A stretch of 64,000 nt of DNA from Nocardia sp. BMG51109 (GTDB taxonomy: Bacteria; Actinomycetota; Actinomycetes; Mycobacteriales; Mycobacteriaceae): contig NZ_JAFQ01000004.1 in the NCBI RefSeq assembly GCF_000526215.1, positions 4,650,001 to 4,714,000 of the forward strand, given 5' to 3'. The position numbers were made by a program, and so were the translations under genes. The stretch's first letter is position 1. Every line of letters starts with the position of its first letter. This document shows positions 8,649 to 17,964 of this stretch, one piece after another. The notes under the pieces are model-generated. The model saw only the letters and a program-made list of their open reading frames with translations, ran no database searches and was not told where the DNA came from.

Positions 8649-8873
8649 ATGGCGTGGACCATGCGACTTCCCGACGATGAAGAGACCTCCCTCGACGAGC
8701 AAGCCAAGGCCGAGGGCCGGTCGAAGCACGACATCACGCGCGACGCCCTCCGGCTCTACCTGCTGCGGAACCGCACCTGGGAAACGCCGCTGTTCACGGA
8801 TGAGGAGAGCGTCGATTTGGGGGGACCGATCACCAAGGAAGACATCCGGAACATCATGCACCGATCCGCGTGA
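8649..8873 (+). CDS. vapB: Ribbon-helix-helix antitoxin (VapB type)
   Basis: A 74-residue antitoxin. The first 45 residues form the RHH/CopG DNA-binding fold (WTMRLPDDEETSLDEQAKAEGRSK then DITRDALRLYLL). The C-terminal tail (ETPLFTDEESVDLGGPITKEDIRNIM) would wrap the toxin. The stop overlaps the vapC start (GTGA), the usual coupling in such pairs. It sits where mycobacteria have other hypothetical genes between rsmE and phoH, so the module looks inserted. Confidence 0.85.
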   Translation: MAWTMRLPDDEETSLDEQAKAEGRSKHDITRDALRLYLLRNRTWETPLFTDEESVDLGGPITKEDIRNIMHRSA

Positions 8874-9307
8874 TCGTCGTAGCGGATACCTCCGGGGTCC
8901 TTGCGCTGTTGAACCGCGGCGATCCGGAACATTTGGCGGTCCGCCGCGCGGCGAACGCGGCCAGCACGTTGGTGGTGAGCGCGTTGTCGCTGACGGAGGT
9001 TCACCATGTGGCGACCGCGCGTGGCGGCCGCAGAGTCGCCGACAGGCTGTTGCTCATGCTGGCCGACCGCATTGCGACCACCCGCATCGAGGTTGCCAAT
9101 ACCGACGCGGCGCAGATCCGGACGGCGGTCGGGATCCGCAGTCACTACGGTGGTCTCGATCTGGACCTGGTCGACGCCGTCTGCGTTGCACTGGCAACCG
9201 AGTACGACACCGATGCGATCCTGACGTTGGACCGGCGTGACTTTCGTGTCCTTCGCCCGTTGACCCGCTACGCCGCGTTTCGGGTGCTCCCGGACGACAT
9301 GGGCTGA
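8870..9307 (+). CDS. vapC: PIN-domain ribonuclease toxin VapC
   Basis: A 145-residue PIN-domain toxin, expected to cleave RNA (often tRNA or rRNA in actinobacteria) with Mg2+ or Mn2+. The acidic residues expected for the active site are present: Asp6 (VVADTSG), Glu43 (SLTEVHH), Asp102 in LDLVDAVCVALA, and Asp121/Asp124 in LTLDRRDF. GTG start overlapping the vapB stop. The complete set of acidic residues suggests an active toxin. The specific RNA target cannot be told from sequence. Confidence 0.87.
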   Translation: MIVVADTSGVLALLNRGDPEHLAVRRAANAASTLVVSALSLTEVHHVATARGGRRVADRLLLMLADRIATTRIEVANTDAAQIRTAVGIRSHYGGLDLDLVDAVCVALATEYDTDAILTLDRRDFRVLRPLTRYAAFRVLPDDMG

Positions 9308-9446
9308 AACGCCTGACGCCGACCTGCCGGAACATGCCCGTGACCTGCTGGTTGCCGCTTATTCACTGGGCTCTGTCGGTGGTCCGCGTTAAACTTTCCT
9401 CAGACGAGACGACACGTTCGAGACGGAAAGCAGGCCATAGCACCTA

Positions 9447-10553
9447 TTGCGAACCTCAGGCGACAACGGCGACCCGACAACTCCTCAACCCGGCATCGGA
9501 GCCGGCGACAATGGTTCGGGCCCTGCCGCGCGGACCGTGCGTTCCAGCATCGAGCTTGCTCCTGAATCCGTCTTCGGCTTCCTCGGCTCGGCCGACGAGA
9601 ACCTCCGGGAACTCGAGCGGCTGCTCGACGCCGACATCCATGTCCGCGGCAATGCGGTGACACTGACCGGTCAGGCTGGTGATGTGGCGCTGGCCGAGCG
9701 CGTGGTCGAGCAGCTCGTGGCGCTCACCGGTCGCAACCGGGTGGTGACGCCGGAGGCGGTCCGGCATACGTATTCCATGCTCACCGAGGGTTCCTCGGAT
9801 TCCCCGGCCGAGGTGCTGAGCCTGGACATCCTGTCCCGCCGCGGCAAGACGATCCGGCCGAAGACGCTGAACCAGAAGCGCTACGTCGACGCGATCGACG
9901 AGCACACCATCGTGTTCGGCATCGGTCCGGCCGGTACCGGCAAGACCTACCTCGCGGTGGCGAAGGCCGTGCAGGCGCTGCAGAGCAAGCAGGTCAACCG
10001 GATCATCCTGACCCGCCCCGCGGTGGAGGCCGGCGAGCGCCTCGGCTTCCTGCCGGGCACGCTGAACGAGAAGATCGATCCGTATCTGCGCCCGCTCTAC
10101 GACGCGCTGCACGACATGATGGATCCGGAGGCGATCCCGAAGCTGATGCAGTCGGGTGTCATCGAGGTGGCGCCGCTGGCCTACATGCGCGGCCGGTCGC
10201 TCAACGATTCGTTCATCATCCTGGACGAGGCGCAGAACACCACGCCCGAGCAGATGAAGATGTTCCTGACCAGGCTCGGATTCGGCTCCAAGATCGTCGT
10301 CACCGGCGATATCACCCAGGTCGACCTGCCCGGTGGCACCCGGTCGGGCCTGCGGGTGGTCAGCGAGATCCTGGGCGATGTCGACGACATCCATTTCGCG
10401 GAGCTGAACTCGAGCGACGTGGTGCGCCACCGCCTGGTGTCGGAGATCGTCGACGCCTACGACCGCTACGAGTCGCAGGACCGCCCGCCGCTGCCGCACT
10501 ATCCGGGCAACCGCGCCCAGCGCCGCGCCGCGGGCCGGGCCGGACGGCGCTGA
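9447..10553 (+). CDS. phoH: PhoH family ATPase
   Basis: A 368-residue PhoH-like protein. It has a KH-like N-terminal part, then the P-loop ATPase with Walker A GPAGTGKT at residues 160-167, Walker B FIILDEAQN, and the SKIVVTGDITQVDLP sensor region. It is the PhoH1 (Rv2368c) equivalent, always next to ybeY in actinobacteria, and is thought to act in RNA metabolism or ribosome maturation. The start is TTG. A likely promoter lies near 9390-9410 (GTTAAACTT). The C-terminus is basic (NRAQRRAAGRAGRR). Confidence 0.9.
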   Translation: MRTSGDNGDPTTPQPGIGAGDNGSGPAARTVRSSIELAPESVFGFLGSADENLRELERLLDADIHVRGNAVTLTGQAGDVALAERVVEQLVALTGRNRVVTPEAVRHTYSMLTEGSSDSPAEVLSLDILSRRGKTIRPKTLNQKRYVDAIDEHTIVFGIGPAGTGKTYLAVAKAVQALQSKQVNRIILTRPAVEAGERLGFLPGTLNEKIDPYLRPLYDALHDMMDPEAIPKLMQSGVIEVAPLAYMRGRSLNDSFIILDEAQNTTPEQMKMFLTRLGFGSKIVVTGDITQVDLPGGTRSGLRVVSEILGDVDDIHFAELNSSDVVRHRLVSEIVDAYDRYESQDRPPLPHYPGNRAQRRAAGRAGRR

Positions 10554-10596
10554 CCTGGAGAATGGCGGTGCGGTCGGGCACGGCTAGGCTGAGGCT

Positions 10597-11151
10597 GTGA
10601 GCATCGAGATCGCCAACGAGTCGGGTATGGACGTATCCGAGGAGGAACTGGTCAGCGTCGCGCGATTCGTGATCGGGCGGATGGACGTGCATCCGGCCGC
10701 CGAGCTGTCGATGGTGCTGGTCGATCTCGACACGATGGCCGATCTGCACATGCGCTGGATGGACCTGCCGGGTCCGACCGATGTCATGTCGTTCCCGATG
10801 GACGAGCTCGAGCCGGGCGGGCGTCCCGACGGCAGCGAGCCGGGTCCGTCCATGCTCGGCGATATCGTGCTGTGCCCCGAGTTCGCGGCCGCGCAGGCGG
10901 ACAAGGCCGGGCATGCGGTCGATCACGAGCTGGCCCTGCTGACCGTGCACGGCGTCCTGCATCTGCTCGGCTACGACCACGCCGAGCCCGAGGAGGAGAA
11001 GGAGATGTTCGGCCTGCAGAACCGGCTGCTCGCCGAATGGTACGAGAGCCTGCGCGAGGCGCGCCGTCGTGCCGAACTCGCCGAACGCGATCGTCGCCTG
11101 CTGGACAAGACCGGGTTCATCGCGCCGGGCGATCCTCTGGGACCGGCATGA
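10597..11151 (+). CDS. ybeY: Endoribonuclease YbeY
   Basis: A 184-residue single-strand endoribonuclease used in 16S rRNA 3'-end maturation and ribosome quality control. The zinc-binding motif HxxxHxxxxxH is His118, His122 and His128 ([11 protein letters not shown]). The C-terminal tail after about residue 150 is longer and more charged than in E. coli, as is common in actinobacteria. GTG start, 43 bases after phoH. It lies in the phoH-ybeY-CBS-era run. Confidence 0.93.
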   Translation: MSIEIANESGMDVSEEELVSVARFVIGRMDVHPAAELSMVLVDLDTMADLHMRWMDLPGPTDVMSFPMDELEPGGRPDGSEPGPSMLGDIVLCPEFAAAQADKAGHAVDHELALLTVHGVLHLLGYDHAEPEEEKEMFGLQNRLLAEWYESLREARRRAELAERDRRLLDKTGFIAPGDPLGPA

Positions 11152-11294
11152 GCGGTCACGGGCTGCGGCGTGAGCGATGGGCCCGGAGGAGGCAGCGTGC
11201 GTAACCACGCCGGGACCCGCGAACGCCGCCATCGGATGCAGCGGCAGCGGAGTGTGACCACGGAGGCCTCCGCTCATGCCGCAGAGGGCACAGC

Positions 11295-12629
11295 GTGAAT
11301 TCACTGGTCCTTCTGCTGGTGGCGATACTGCTGGTGCCGGTCGGTGGCGTGTTCGCGGCTATCGATGCGGCGCTGGCCACCATTTCGCCCGCGCGCGTCG
11401 AGGATCTGGTGCGCGCCGATCGGGGCGGCGCCCGGCGGCTGGCCCGCATCGTGGTGGATCGCCCGCGCTATGTGAATCTGATGGTGCTGCTGCGGCTGGT
11501 GTGCGAGATCAGTGCCACGGTGCTGCTGGCGGCGGCGCTGACCGACTGGCTGAGCACCGGCCGGGCGCTGCTGCTCACCGCGGTGGTGATGGTGCTGGTC
11601 GACTACGTGGTGATCGGTGTCGGCCCGCGCACGCTGGGCCGTCAGCACGCGTATTCGATCTCGCTCGGCGCCGCCCTGCCGCTGCAGGCGATCGGATCGC
11701 TGCTGGGACCGGTGAGCCGGCTGCTGATCCTGATCGGTAACGCGATCACCCCGGGCAAGGGTTTCCGCAACGGCCCCTTCGCCTCCGAGGTGGAGCTGCG
11801 CGAGGTCGTGGATATGGCCCAGCAGAGCGGCGTGGTGGACTCCGAGGAGCGCCGGATGATCCAGTCGGTCTTCGAACTCGGCGAGACCGCGGCGCGCGCG
11901 GTGATGGTGCCGCGCACCGAGATGGTGTGGATCGAATCGGAGAAGACCGCCGCCCAGGCGATGTCGCTGGCGGTGCGGTCGGGACATTCGCGGATCCCGG
12001 TGATCGGCGAGAACGTCGACGACATCGTGGGCGTGGTCTACCTGAAAGACTTGGTGCCCTACGCGGATCGGGGCAAGAAGGTGCGGGTCGGCGAGGTGAT
12101 GCGGCCGCCGGTGTTCGTGCCCGACTCCAAACCCCTGGACGCGCTGCTGGACGAGATGCAGCGCCGCCGCATCCACATGGCGCTGCTGGTCGACGAGTAC
12201 GGCGGCATCGCCGGGCTGGTGACGATCGAGGATGTGCTCGAGGAGATCGTGGGGGAGATCGCCGACGAGTACGACACCGACGAGATCGCCCCGGTCGAGG
12301 ATCTCGGCAGCGAGAAGTACCGGGTGTCGGCACGCCTGCCGGTGGAGGATCTCGGGGAGCTGTTCGGCCTGGACATCGAGGAAGAGGACGTCGACACCGT
12401 GGGCGGGCTGCTGGCGCACGCACTCGGCCGGGTGCCGCTGCCCGGATCGAAGATCGTGGTGCACGGATTGCAGCTGCGCGGCGAGGGCGGCGCCGACGCC
12501 CGCGGCCGGGTGCGGGTGCATACCGTGGTGGTCAAGCGCGCGCCCGAGAAGACCGCCGAGAAGGTGGAAGCGAACAACAAGTCGCACAACGGTTTTGCCG
12601 GACACAAGGATGGAGAAGGCGATGAGTGA
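11295..12629 (+). CDS. CNNM/CorC-type membrane protein with CBS pair
   Basis: A 444-residue 'hemolysin family' protein. The CNNM transmembrane domain fills about residues 1-190 (opening [25 protein letters not shown]), followed by two CBS domains (from [13 protein letters not shown] to [19 protein letters not shown]) and a C-terminal CorC/HlyC domain. Homologs act in Mg2+ or Co2+ efflux or homeostasis. The M. tuberculosis equivalent is Rv2366c, which has the same neighbours. GTG start. It overlaps the next gene by eight bases. Confidence 0.85.
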   Translation: MNSLVLLLVAILLVPVGGVFAAIDAALATISPARVEDLVRADRGGARRLARIVVDRPRYVNLMVLLRLVCEISATVLLAAALTDWLSTGRALLLTAVVMVLVDYVVIGVGPRTLGRQHAYSISLGAALPLQAIGSLLGPVSRLLILIGNAITPGKGFRNGPFASEVELREVVDMAQQSGVVDSEERRMIQSVFELGETAARAVMVPRTEMVWIESEKTAAQAMSLAVRSGHSRIPVIGENVDDIVGVVYLKDLVPYADRGKKVRVGEVMRPPVFVPDSKPLDALLDEMQRRRIHMALLVDEYGGIAGLVTIEDVLEEIVGEIADEYDTDEIAPVEDLGSEKYRVSARLPVEDLGELFGLDIEEEDVDTVGGLLAHALGRVPLPGSKIVVHGLQLRGEGGADARGRVRVHTVVVKRAPEKTAEKVEANNKSHNGFAGHKDGEGDE

Positions 12630-13104
12630 CACTGCGGGACCGGATGCCGAGGACGGCAAGCTGCTGGTGCTGGCGCGCGGCGCGATGGGCCGCACCGCCG
12701 GCGGCAGCGGTGCGGCGGTCCGCGACACCGACGGTCGCACCTACGCCGCGGGCGCGGTGGAACTGGCCGCGCTGTCGCTGACCGCGCTGCAGGCCGCCGT
12801 GGCGGCCGCGGTCTCCAGCGGTGCCGAGGGCTTCGAGGCGGCCGTCGTGCTGGGCGGCGACGGTAGCGATGCGGGAGTCGCCGCGGTGCACGAGGTCTCC
12901 TCCGCGGCGCGGATCATCGTCGCGGACCGCAAGGGCGAGGTGATCGAAACGCTCGAGGGCGGCGCGGACCGGCCGGAAGGCGTTGCGGCGGCGGGTAATC
13001 CGTACGGTGTGGAGAATCCGATCGGCGGTGGCGGGGACGCGGTGCGGCGGCGGCATCTGCCGGAGGGCTTCGATATCGATACCGAATCCGGGGTGTTCGA
13101 ATGA
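12622..13104 (+). CDS. Degenerate cytidine-deaminase-like protein
   Basis: A 160-residue protein whose first 110 residues follow the cytidine deaminase fold ([35 protein letters not shown]). The zinc-binding and catalytic residues are absent: there is no (H/C)-A-E and no PCxxC, and the protein has no cysteine at all. So it cannot be a normal deaminase. The same kind of gene sits between the CorC-like gene and era in mycobacteria (Rv2365c), so it is conserved. It overlaps both neighbours (8 and 4 bases), indicating one operon with era. Role unknown. Confidence 0.7.
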   Translation: MSDTAGPDAEDGKLLVLARGAMGRTAGGSGAAVRDTDGRTYAAGAVELAALSLTALQAAVAAAVSSGAEGFEAAVVLGGDGSDAGVAAVHEVSSAARIIVADRKGEVIETLEGGADRPEGVAAAGNPYGVENPIGGGGDAVRRRHLPEGFDIDTESGVFE

Positions 13105-14018
13105 GCGGCAAGCCGTTGCGGGATGAATTCCGCTCCGGCTTCGTCTGTTTCGTCGGTCGGCCCAATACCGGCAAGTCGACGCTCACCAACGCCATGGTGG
13201 GCCGGAAGATCGCCATCACCTCCTCGCGCCCGCAGACCACCAGGCACACCATCCGCGGCATCGTGCACCGCGACCATTGCCAGCTCATCCTCGTCGACAC
13301 TCCCGGTCTGCATCGGCCGCGCACGCTGCTGGGACAGCGGCTCAACGATCTGGTGCGCGATACGTACTCCGAGGTCGACGTCGTCGCGGTGTGCATTCCG
13401 GCGGACGAGAAGATCGGCCCCGGCGACCGCTGGATCGTGCAGCAGGTCAAGCAGATGGCGCCGAAGACGACGCTGCTCGGCGTGGTCACCAAGATCGACA
13501 AGGTGAGCCGGGACCAGGTGGCGCAGCAGCTGATGGCCGTCTCGCAGCTGCTGGGGCCCGAGGCCGAGGTGGTGCCGGTATCGGCGGTCGAGGGCGAGCA
13601 GGTGGAGGTGCTCGTCGACGTGCTCGCCTCGACCATGCCGGAGGGCCCGGCGTTCTATCCCGACGGCGAGCTGACCGACGAGCCCGAGGAAACGCTCATG
13701 GCCGAGCTGATCCGCGAGGCCGCGCTGGAGGGCGTACGCGACGAGCTGCCGCATTCGCTGGCCGTCGTCATCGAGGAGATCCTTCCGCGCGAAGAGAATC
13801 CGGACATGCTGGACGTGCACGCTCTGCTGTACGTGGAGCGTCCCAGTCAGAAGGCCATCGTGATCGGGAAGGGCGGTGCGCGGCTCAAGGAGGTCGGCAC
13901 CGCGGCGCGCAAGCAGATCGAGCACATCCTCGGCACCCGCATCTACCTTCATCTGCACGTCAAGGTCGCCAAGGACTGGCAGCGCGATCCGAAACAGCTG
14001 GGCAAGCTGGGGTTCTAG
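13101..14018 (+). CDS. era: GTPase Era
   Basis: A 305-residue GTPase that assists 30S subunit assembly. G1 is GRPNTGKS (residues 19-26), G3 is DTPG (66-69) and G4 is TKID (130-133) in place of NKxD. The C-terminal KH domain, which binds the 16S rRNA 3' end, includes IGKGGARLKE. The ATG overlaps the stop of the preceding gene (ATGA), consistent with coupled translation. It ends a coregulated group phoH-ybeY-corC-like-era. Confidence 0.94.
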   Translation: MSGKPLRDEFRSGFVCFVGRPNTGKSTLTNAMVGRKIAITSSRPQTTRHTIRGIVHRDHCQLILVDTPGLHRPRTLLGQRLNDLVRDTYSEVDVVAVCIPADEKIGPGDRWIVQQVKQMAPKTTLLGVVTKIDKVSRDQVAQQLMAVSQLLGPEAEVVPVSAVEGEQVEVLVDVLASTMPEGPAFYPDGELTDEPEETLMAELIREAALEGVRDELPHSLAVVIEEILPREENPDMLDVHALLYVERPSQKAIVIGKGGARLKEVGTAARKQIEHILGTRIYLHLHVKVAKDWQRDPKQLGKLGF

Positions 14019-14208
14019 CACCGGGACACGAGGTCGATCCGGGCGGTCGTCGGTCCCGTTGCGGCATAACGGTTGCGGCGAGGTTACCTCCGGCCGCGGC
14101 GATCCGGGTTTGCCGGGAATCGGGTTTGCCGAGAATTGGGGACCGGGTCGGCCCGCACCGTGACGGTGCGAGATGCGAACGTGCGCATCGCCTGTGGGCT
14201 CCGGTCGC

Positions 14209-15624
14209 TCATGTTTGCTCCCACCAGGGCTCGGGGCGGTGGCGCTCCCAGTGTAGTTCCGATTCCAGTTGCGCGGCAACGGAAACCAGCAGGGGTTCGG
14301 AGTTCGCCGGGCCCATCAGCTGGGCGCCGACCGGCAGGCCCGTGTCGGTGAATCCGGCGGGGACGTCGATACTGGGCCAGCCCAGCACATTCCACGGCCA
14401 GGTGTAGGGGCAGGAGGCGGTGACCAGGGCGTCGGTGGCTGAGACGCCGAGGCCGTCCATCGCGTGCACCGAGGGAGGTGGGGTGGCCGTGGTGGGCGCC
14501 AGGACGAGGTCGTAGTCGTCGAAGAAGCGCCCGATTCGCCTGTGCAGCAACGGTTCCGTGGCGCGTGTGGCAAACAGTGTCGGCCCGAGCAGTAGGCCCA
14601 GTGCGGAGTTGAATCGCGTGCGCCGATCCACCTCGGCCTCGGGCATACCGGCCAGCCTTGCCCGGATTCCGGTCATCGAACGGGAGAGGAAGCCGGCGCC
14701 CACCAGGATGCCGTAGTGCAGGTCGGCGACCGTCACCTCGTGCCCGAGCTTGCGCAGGGCTGCCGCGGTCGTGTGCACCCGGGCGGCTACGCCGGGATCG
14801 AGGGTGGTCCTGGTGGCGGTGAACGGAATGCGCAGCGAGAGAGCGATTCTCAGCCGTCCCGGGTCGCGCCCGACCGCCTCGGACACTGTCACCGCCGGCG
14901 GGGTGTGCCTATCGCCGTCGTGCGGTCCGGCCGCGACGTCGAGCAGCAGCGCCCCGTCGGCGACCGTGCGGGTCAGCGTGCCGTTCACGGTGAGTCCGTT
15001 GAACGATTCGGCCAGTGGCCAGGTGGAGATGCGGCCGCGCTGCGGCTTGATCCCGACCAGATTCGTCCAGGACGCCGGGATGCGCACCGAGCCGCCGCCG
15101 TCGGAACCCAGTGCGGCGGGCACCAATCCGGCCGCGACCGCCGCCGCCGAACCGCCCGAGGATCCGCCCGGTGTGTGCTCGGCGTGCCAGGGATTGCGGG
15201 TGTAGCCGAAGGCCGCCGCGTCGGTGAACGGCCACTGGCCGATCTCGCAGGTGTTGGTCTTGCCGACGATCACCGCGCCCGCCGCGCGCAGCCTGCGCAC
15301 CGGTTCGCCGTCCTCGGTCTTCGCCGGGAACTGTCCACCGCAGCCGAAAGCCGTTGGCTCCCCGGCGATATCGGTGTCGTCCTTGATCGCGATCGGCACG
15401 CCGAGCAGCGGCAGGCGGTCACCGGCGGCGAGCCGGCGGTCCGCCTCGGCGGCCTCGGCGAGGGCGCCCTCGCGGCGCACCACGCGGAAGGCGTTGAGCG
15501 TCGGACCGCTGGCCTCGATCCGGTCGAGGGTGTCGGCGGTCACCGCCACCGAACTGGTCGCGCCCCGGCCGAGCGCGGCCGCCAGCTCGGCGAGTCCGAG
15601 GTCACGCGCCGAGGCCGTCGTCAT
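14209..15624 (-). CDS. Amidase (amidase signature family)
   Basis: A 471-residue hydrolase of the amidase signature family. The Ser-Ser-Lys triad is complete: Lys81 (PIAIKDD), Ser155 in TPGGSSGGSA and nucleophile Ser179 in GSDGGGSVRIPAS. The position between era and recO, on the opposite strand, matches AmiA2 (Rv2363) of M. tuberculosis. The start chosen is the ATG of MTTASARDLG. An ATG 36 bases upstream and a frame opening at 15678 are possible but less likely. The natural amide substrate is not known. Confidence 0.88.
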   Translation of the reverse strand: MTTASARDLGLAELAAALGRGATSSVAVTADTLDRIEASGPTLNAFRVVRREGALAEAAEADRRLAAGDRLPLLGVPIAIKDDTDIAGEPTAFGCGGQFPAKTEDGEPVRRLRAAGAVIVGKTNTCEIGQWPFTDAAAFGYTRNPWHAEHTPGGSSGGSAAAVAAGLVPAALGSDGGGSVRIPASWTNLVGIKPQRGRISTWPLAESFNGLTVNGTLTRTVADGALLLDVAAGPHDGDRHTPPAVTVSEAVGRDPGRLRIALSLRIPFTATRTTLDPGVAARVHTTAAALRKLGHEVTVADLHYGILVGAGFLSRSMTGIRARLAGMPEAEVDRRTRFNSALGLLLGPTLFATRATEPLLHRRIGRFFDDYDLVLAPTTATPPPSVHAMDGLGVSATDALVTASCPYTWPWNVLGWPSIDVPAGFTDTGLPVGAQLMGPANSEPLLVSVAAQLESELHWERHRPEPWWEQT

Positions 15625-15766
15625 CAGACGAAGGTAGCGCGCTTCTGGTCGAGGGTCCATATCAGCTGTCCGGGACACTTGTTCTCAAATTGTGATCTCG
15701 GTCCCCGGACGTTTTCGCTGGTCACTTGTCAAGGTGCTTGCACGCCGACCGGGAAACCCGCCTACC

Positions 15767-16189
15767 ATGCGCAGCGTGAAGTGGATGTCCCGGGCGTTCG
15801 GCTCGAAAGAGCTACCGCTGCAACTGCGTTCGGATATGGAATCGGAGGGCATCGTGGTGTTCGGTCCGATCAGTGGATCGGTCGCGCACCGCAGTTATCG
15901 GACAGCGCTGCACTATGCGTCCTCGAGCTGGGAGAACATCGCCGTGGGCAGCGTCGCGATGAGCCGTCGCCGACTGATCGTCTGGGGCAACCGCACGGCC
16001 CTGGTCGACGTTCCGCTCGGCCACCCGGGGGTGACGATGGAGTTGCAGAGTTCCGAGCGGATGCTGCTGGAGGCCGACGACTTCGCCATCGATCGTTCCC
16101 GCACCGGCTGGACCACGCTGCTGCTGCGCACCCTGCACGCTCCCCGGATCGTCCAGGTGTACCGGGAGGGCGTCGGTGTCCAGCCGTGA
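15767..16189 (+). CDS. Conserved hypothetical protein
   Basis: About 140 residues beginning MRSVKWMSRAF. It is beta-rich, with ESEGIVVFGPISGSVAHRSYRTALHYASSSWENIAVGSVAMSRRRLIVWG near the start and a closing APRIVQVYREG. This looks like a small PH-like or GRAM-like fold, but I cannot name a family. A GTG at 15776 is an alternative start. It lies between the divergent amidase and recO, and ends 56 bases before recO. Confidence 0.5.
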   Translation: MRSVKWMSRAFGSKELPLQLRSDMESEGIVVFGPISGSVAHRSYRTALHYASSSWENIAVGSVAMSRRRLIVWGNRTALVDVPLGHPGVTMELQSSERMLLEADDFAIDRSRTGWTTLLLRTLHAPRIVQVYREGVGVQP

Positions 16190-16245
16190 ACCTCGCGGTG
16201 CGCGTGGCGTCCCGAGTCGTCGCCGGGTCGTGGGAGGATAGGGCC

Positions 16246-17013
16246 GTGCGTTTGTATCGGGACCATGCGGTGGTGCTGCGCCAGCACAAGCTGGGGGAGG
16301 CGGATCGCATCGTCACGCTGCTCACGCGCGAGCACGGATTGGTGCGGGCGGTGGCCAAGGGGGTGCGCCGCACCCGGTCGAAGTTCGGGGCCCGGCTGGA
16401 GCCGTTCGCCTACGTCGACATCCAGCTGTACCCGGGGCGCAATCTCGACACCGTCACCCAGGTGCACACGGTGGAGACGTTCGCGGCCGATATCGTCGCC
16501 GACTACGGCCGCTACACCACGGCGTGCGCGGTGCTGGAGACCGCCGAGCGGCTGGCCGGTGAGGAGCGCGCCCCGGCGCCGCGGCTGCACACCCTGACCG
16601 CGGGCGCCCTGCGCGCGATCGCCGCCGGGCAGCGCCCGCACGAGCTGATCCTGGACGCATTCCTGTTGCGGGCCATGGGTTTCGCGGGCTGGTCCCCGGC
16701 GCTGGACGAGTGCGCCCGCTGCGCCACCCCCGGCCCGCACCGGGCCTTCCACGTCGCGGCCGGGGGAGCGGTGTGCGTGCACTGCCGCCCGCCGGGGTCG
16801 GCGACCCCGGCGCTGGGCGTGCTGGATCTGATGGGCGCTCTCTATCGCGGCGAATGGGCGGGTGTCGAGGCGGTGCCCGAATCGGTCCGCCGCCAGGCCA
16901 GCGGCCTGACGGCCGCCCACCTGCAGTGGCATCTGGAGCGCCAGCTGCGCACCCTGCCGCTCATCGAGCGCTCCCGGCCGCACGGTGTGCTGGAGGAGAG
17001 CCGCGTCGGCTGA
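16246..17013 (+). CDS. recO: DNA repair protein RecO
   Basis: A 255-residue RecO, which loads RecA on SSB-coated single-stranded DNA with RecR. The N-terminal OB fold is seen in DHAVVLRQHKLGEADRIVTL and LEPFAYVDIQLY. The C-terminal domain carries the zinc-binding cysteines CARC and CVHC (about residues 158-187). The GTG start in GGCCGTGCG is preferred. Place and strand relative to era and uppS match mycobacteria (Rv2362c), although here several genes lie between recO and uppS. Confidence 0.92.
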   Translation: MRLYRDHAVVLRQHKLGEADRIVTLLTREHGLVRAVAKGVRRTRSKFGARLEPFAYVDIQLYPGRNLDTVTQVHTVETFAADIVADYGRYTTACAVLETAERLAGEERAPAPRLHTLTAGALRAIAAGQRPHELILDAFLLRAMGFAGWSPALDECARCATPGPHRAFHVAAGGAVCVHCRPPGSATPALGVLDLMGALYRGEWAGVEAVPESVRRQASGLTAAHLQWHLERQLRTLPLIERSRPHGVLEESRVG

Positions 17014-17128
17014 GGCCGCCGGAGTCTCCGCCGTGCCGCACGGCCGTACACGGCGCCGATGCCCGGATAGTCGCCGCGGCCGCACGACATTCGGTCCGGA
17101 CATCGCAGCCGCGGGGTGCGGTGCCGTC

Positions 17129-17881
17129 TTACCTGTCCGATCGATGCCGGATGTCGCGCACGTACGTGACCTCGGGTTTACCTTCCCCCGGACTCCGGCC
17201 GGTCAGATCGAACAGCGTTGTCGCCGCGAACAACTCGCCGAGCTTGCCGTAGCCGTAGGTGCGCGGATCGAAGTCGGGGCGCTGCTTGTTGATGATGGAG
17301 CCGACGCCGGACAGCGCTGCCCAGCCCGAGTCGTCGGAGGCCGCGTCGACGGCGTTGCGCAGCAGATTCATCAGCCGGGCGTCGCCCTTCAACTGATTGG
17401 CTGCCGTCTTGCGCGTCTTGGCGGGGGCCTCTTCGGCTGTGTCGGTGAGGTTTTCGGTGTAGATGAACTTGTCGCACGCGGCGACGAAGGGGGACGGTGT
17501 CTTGCGCTGGCCGAAACCGTAGACGGTCAGCCCGGATTCGCGGATGCGGCTGGCCAGCCGGGTGAAATCGCTGTCGCTGGACACGATCACGAAGCCGTCC
17601 AGGTTGCCGGTGTAGAGCAGATCCATCGCGTCGATGATCATCGCCGAATCGGTGGCGTTCTTGCCCGTCGTGTACCCGAACTGCTGGATGGGCTGAATGG
17701 ACTGCTCGAGCAGCTGGTCCTTCCAGCCCTTGAGGTTCGGGCTCGTCCAGTCGCCGTAGGCCCGCTTGACATGCGCGGTGCCGTACTTGGCGACCTCCGC
17801 GAGCAGCCCGTCCGCGATCCCCGGCTGTGCATTGTCCGCATCGATCAGCACCGCAAGCCTGGTCGCGTTCTCGCCGGTCAC
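17129..17881 (-). CDS. NYN-domain (PIN-like) putative RNase
   Basis: A 250-residue protein with an NYN domain: LIDADNAQ near the N-terminus (Asp14, Asp16), TDSAMIIDAMDLLY in the middle, and VSSDSDFTRLA, which together give the acidic catalytic set of this PIN-like nuclease family. The C-terminal region after about residue 165 resembles the small OST-HTH/LOTUS RNA-binding domain common in these proteins. A GTG start is chosen because upstream sequence in this frame is non-conserved. The RNA target is unknown. Confidence 0.8.
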   Translation of the reverse strand: MTGENATRLAVLIDADNAQPGIADGLLAEVAKYGTAHVKRAYGDWTSPNLKGWKDQLLEQSIQPIQQFGYTTGKNATDSAMIIDAMDLLYTGNLDGFVIVSSDSDFTRLASRIRESGLTVYGFGQRKTPSPFVAACDKFIYTENLTDTAEEAPAKTRKTAANQLKGDARLMNLLRNAVDAASDDSGWAALSGVGSIINKQRPDFDPRTYGYGKLGELFAATTLFDLTGRSPGEGKPEVTYVRDIRHRSDR

Positions 17882-17964
17882 GGCAAGTCCCTTCGTCGAT
17901 CGGGCACGTCGGAACCACCGTATCGCGGTTCCCGCGGCGATGGCCGGATGCGGTCCGGGCCGCG

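Noticed and set aside
14716..17013. 765-codon plus-strand frame across the amidase into recO
   Set aside because: The first two thirds are antisense to the amidase and Arg/Gly-rich. Only the last 255 codons are a real protein (RecO) with its own GTG start.
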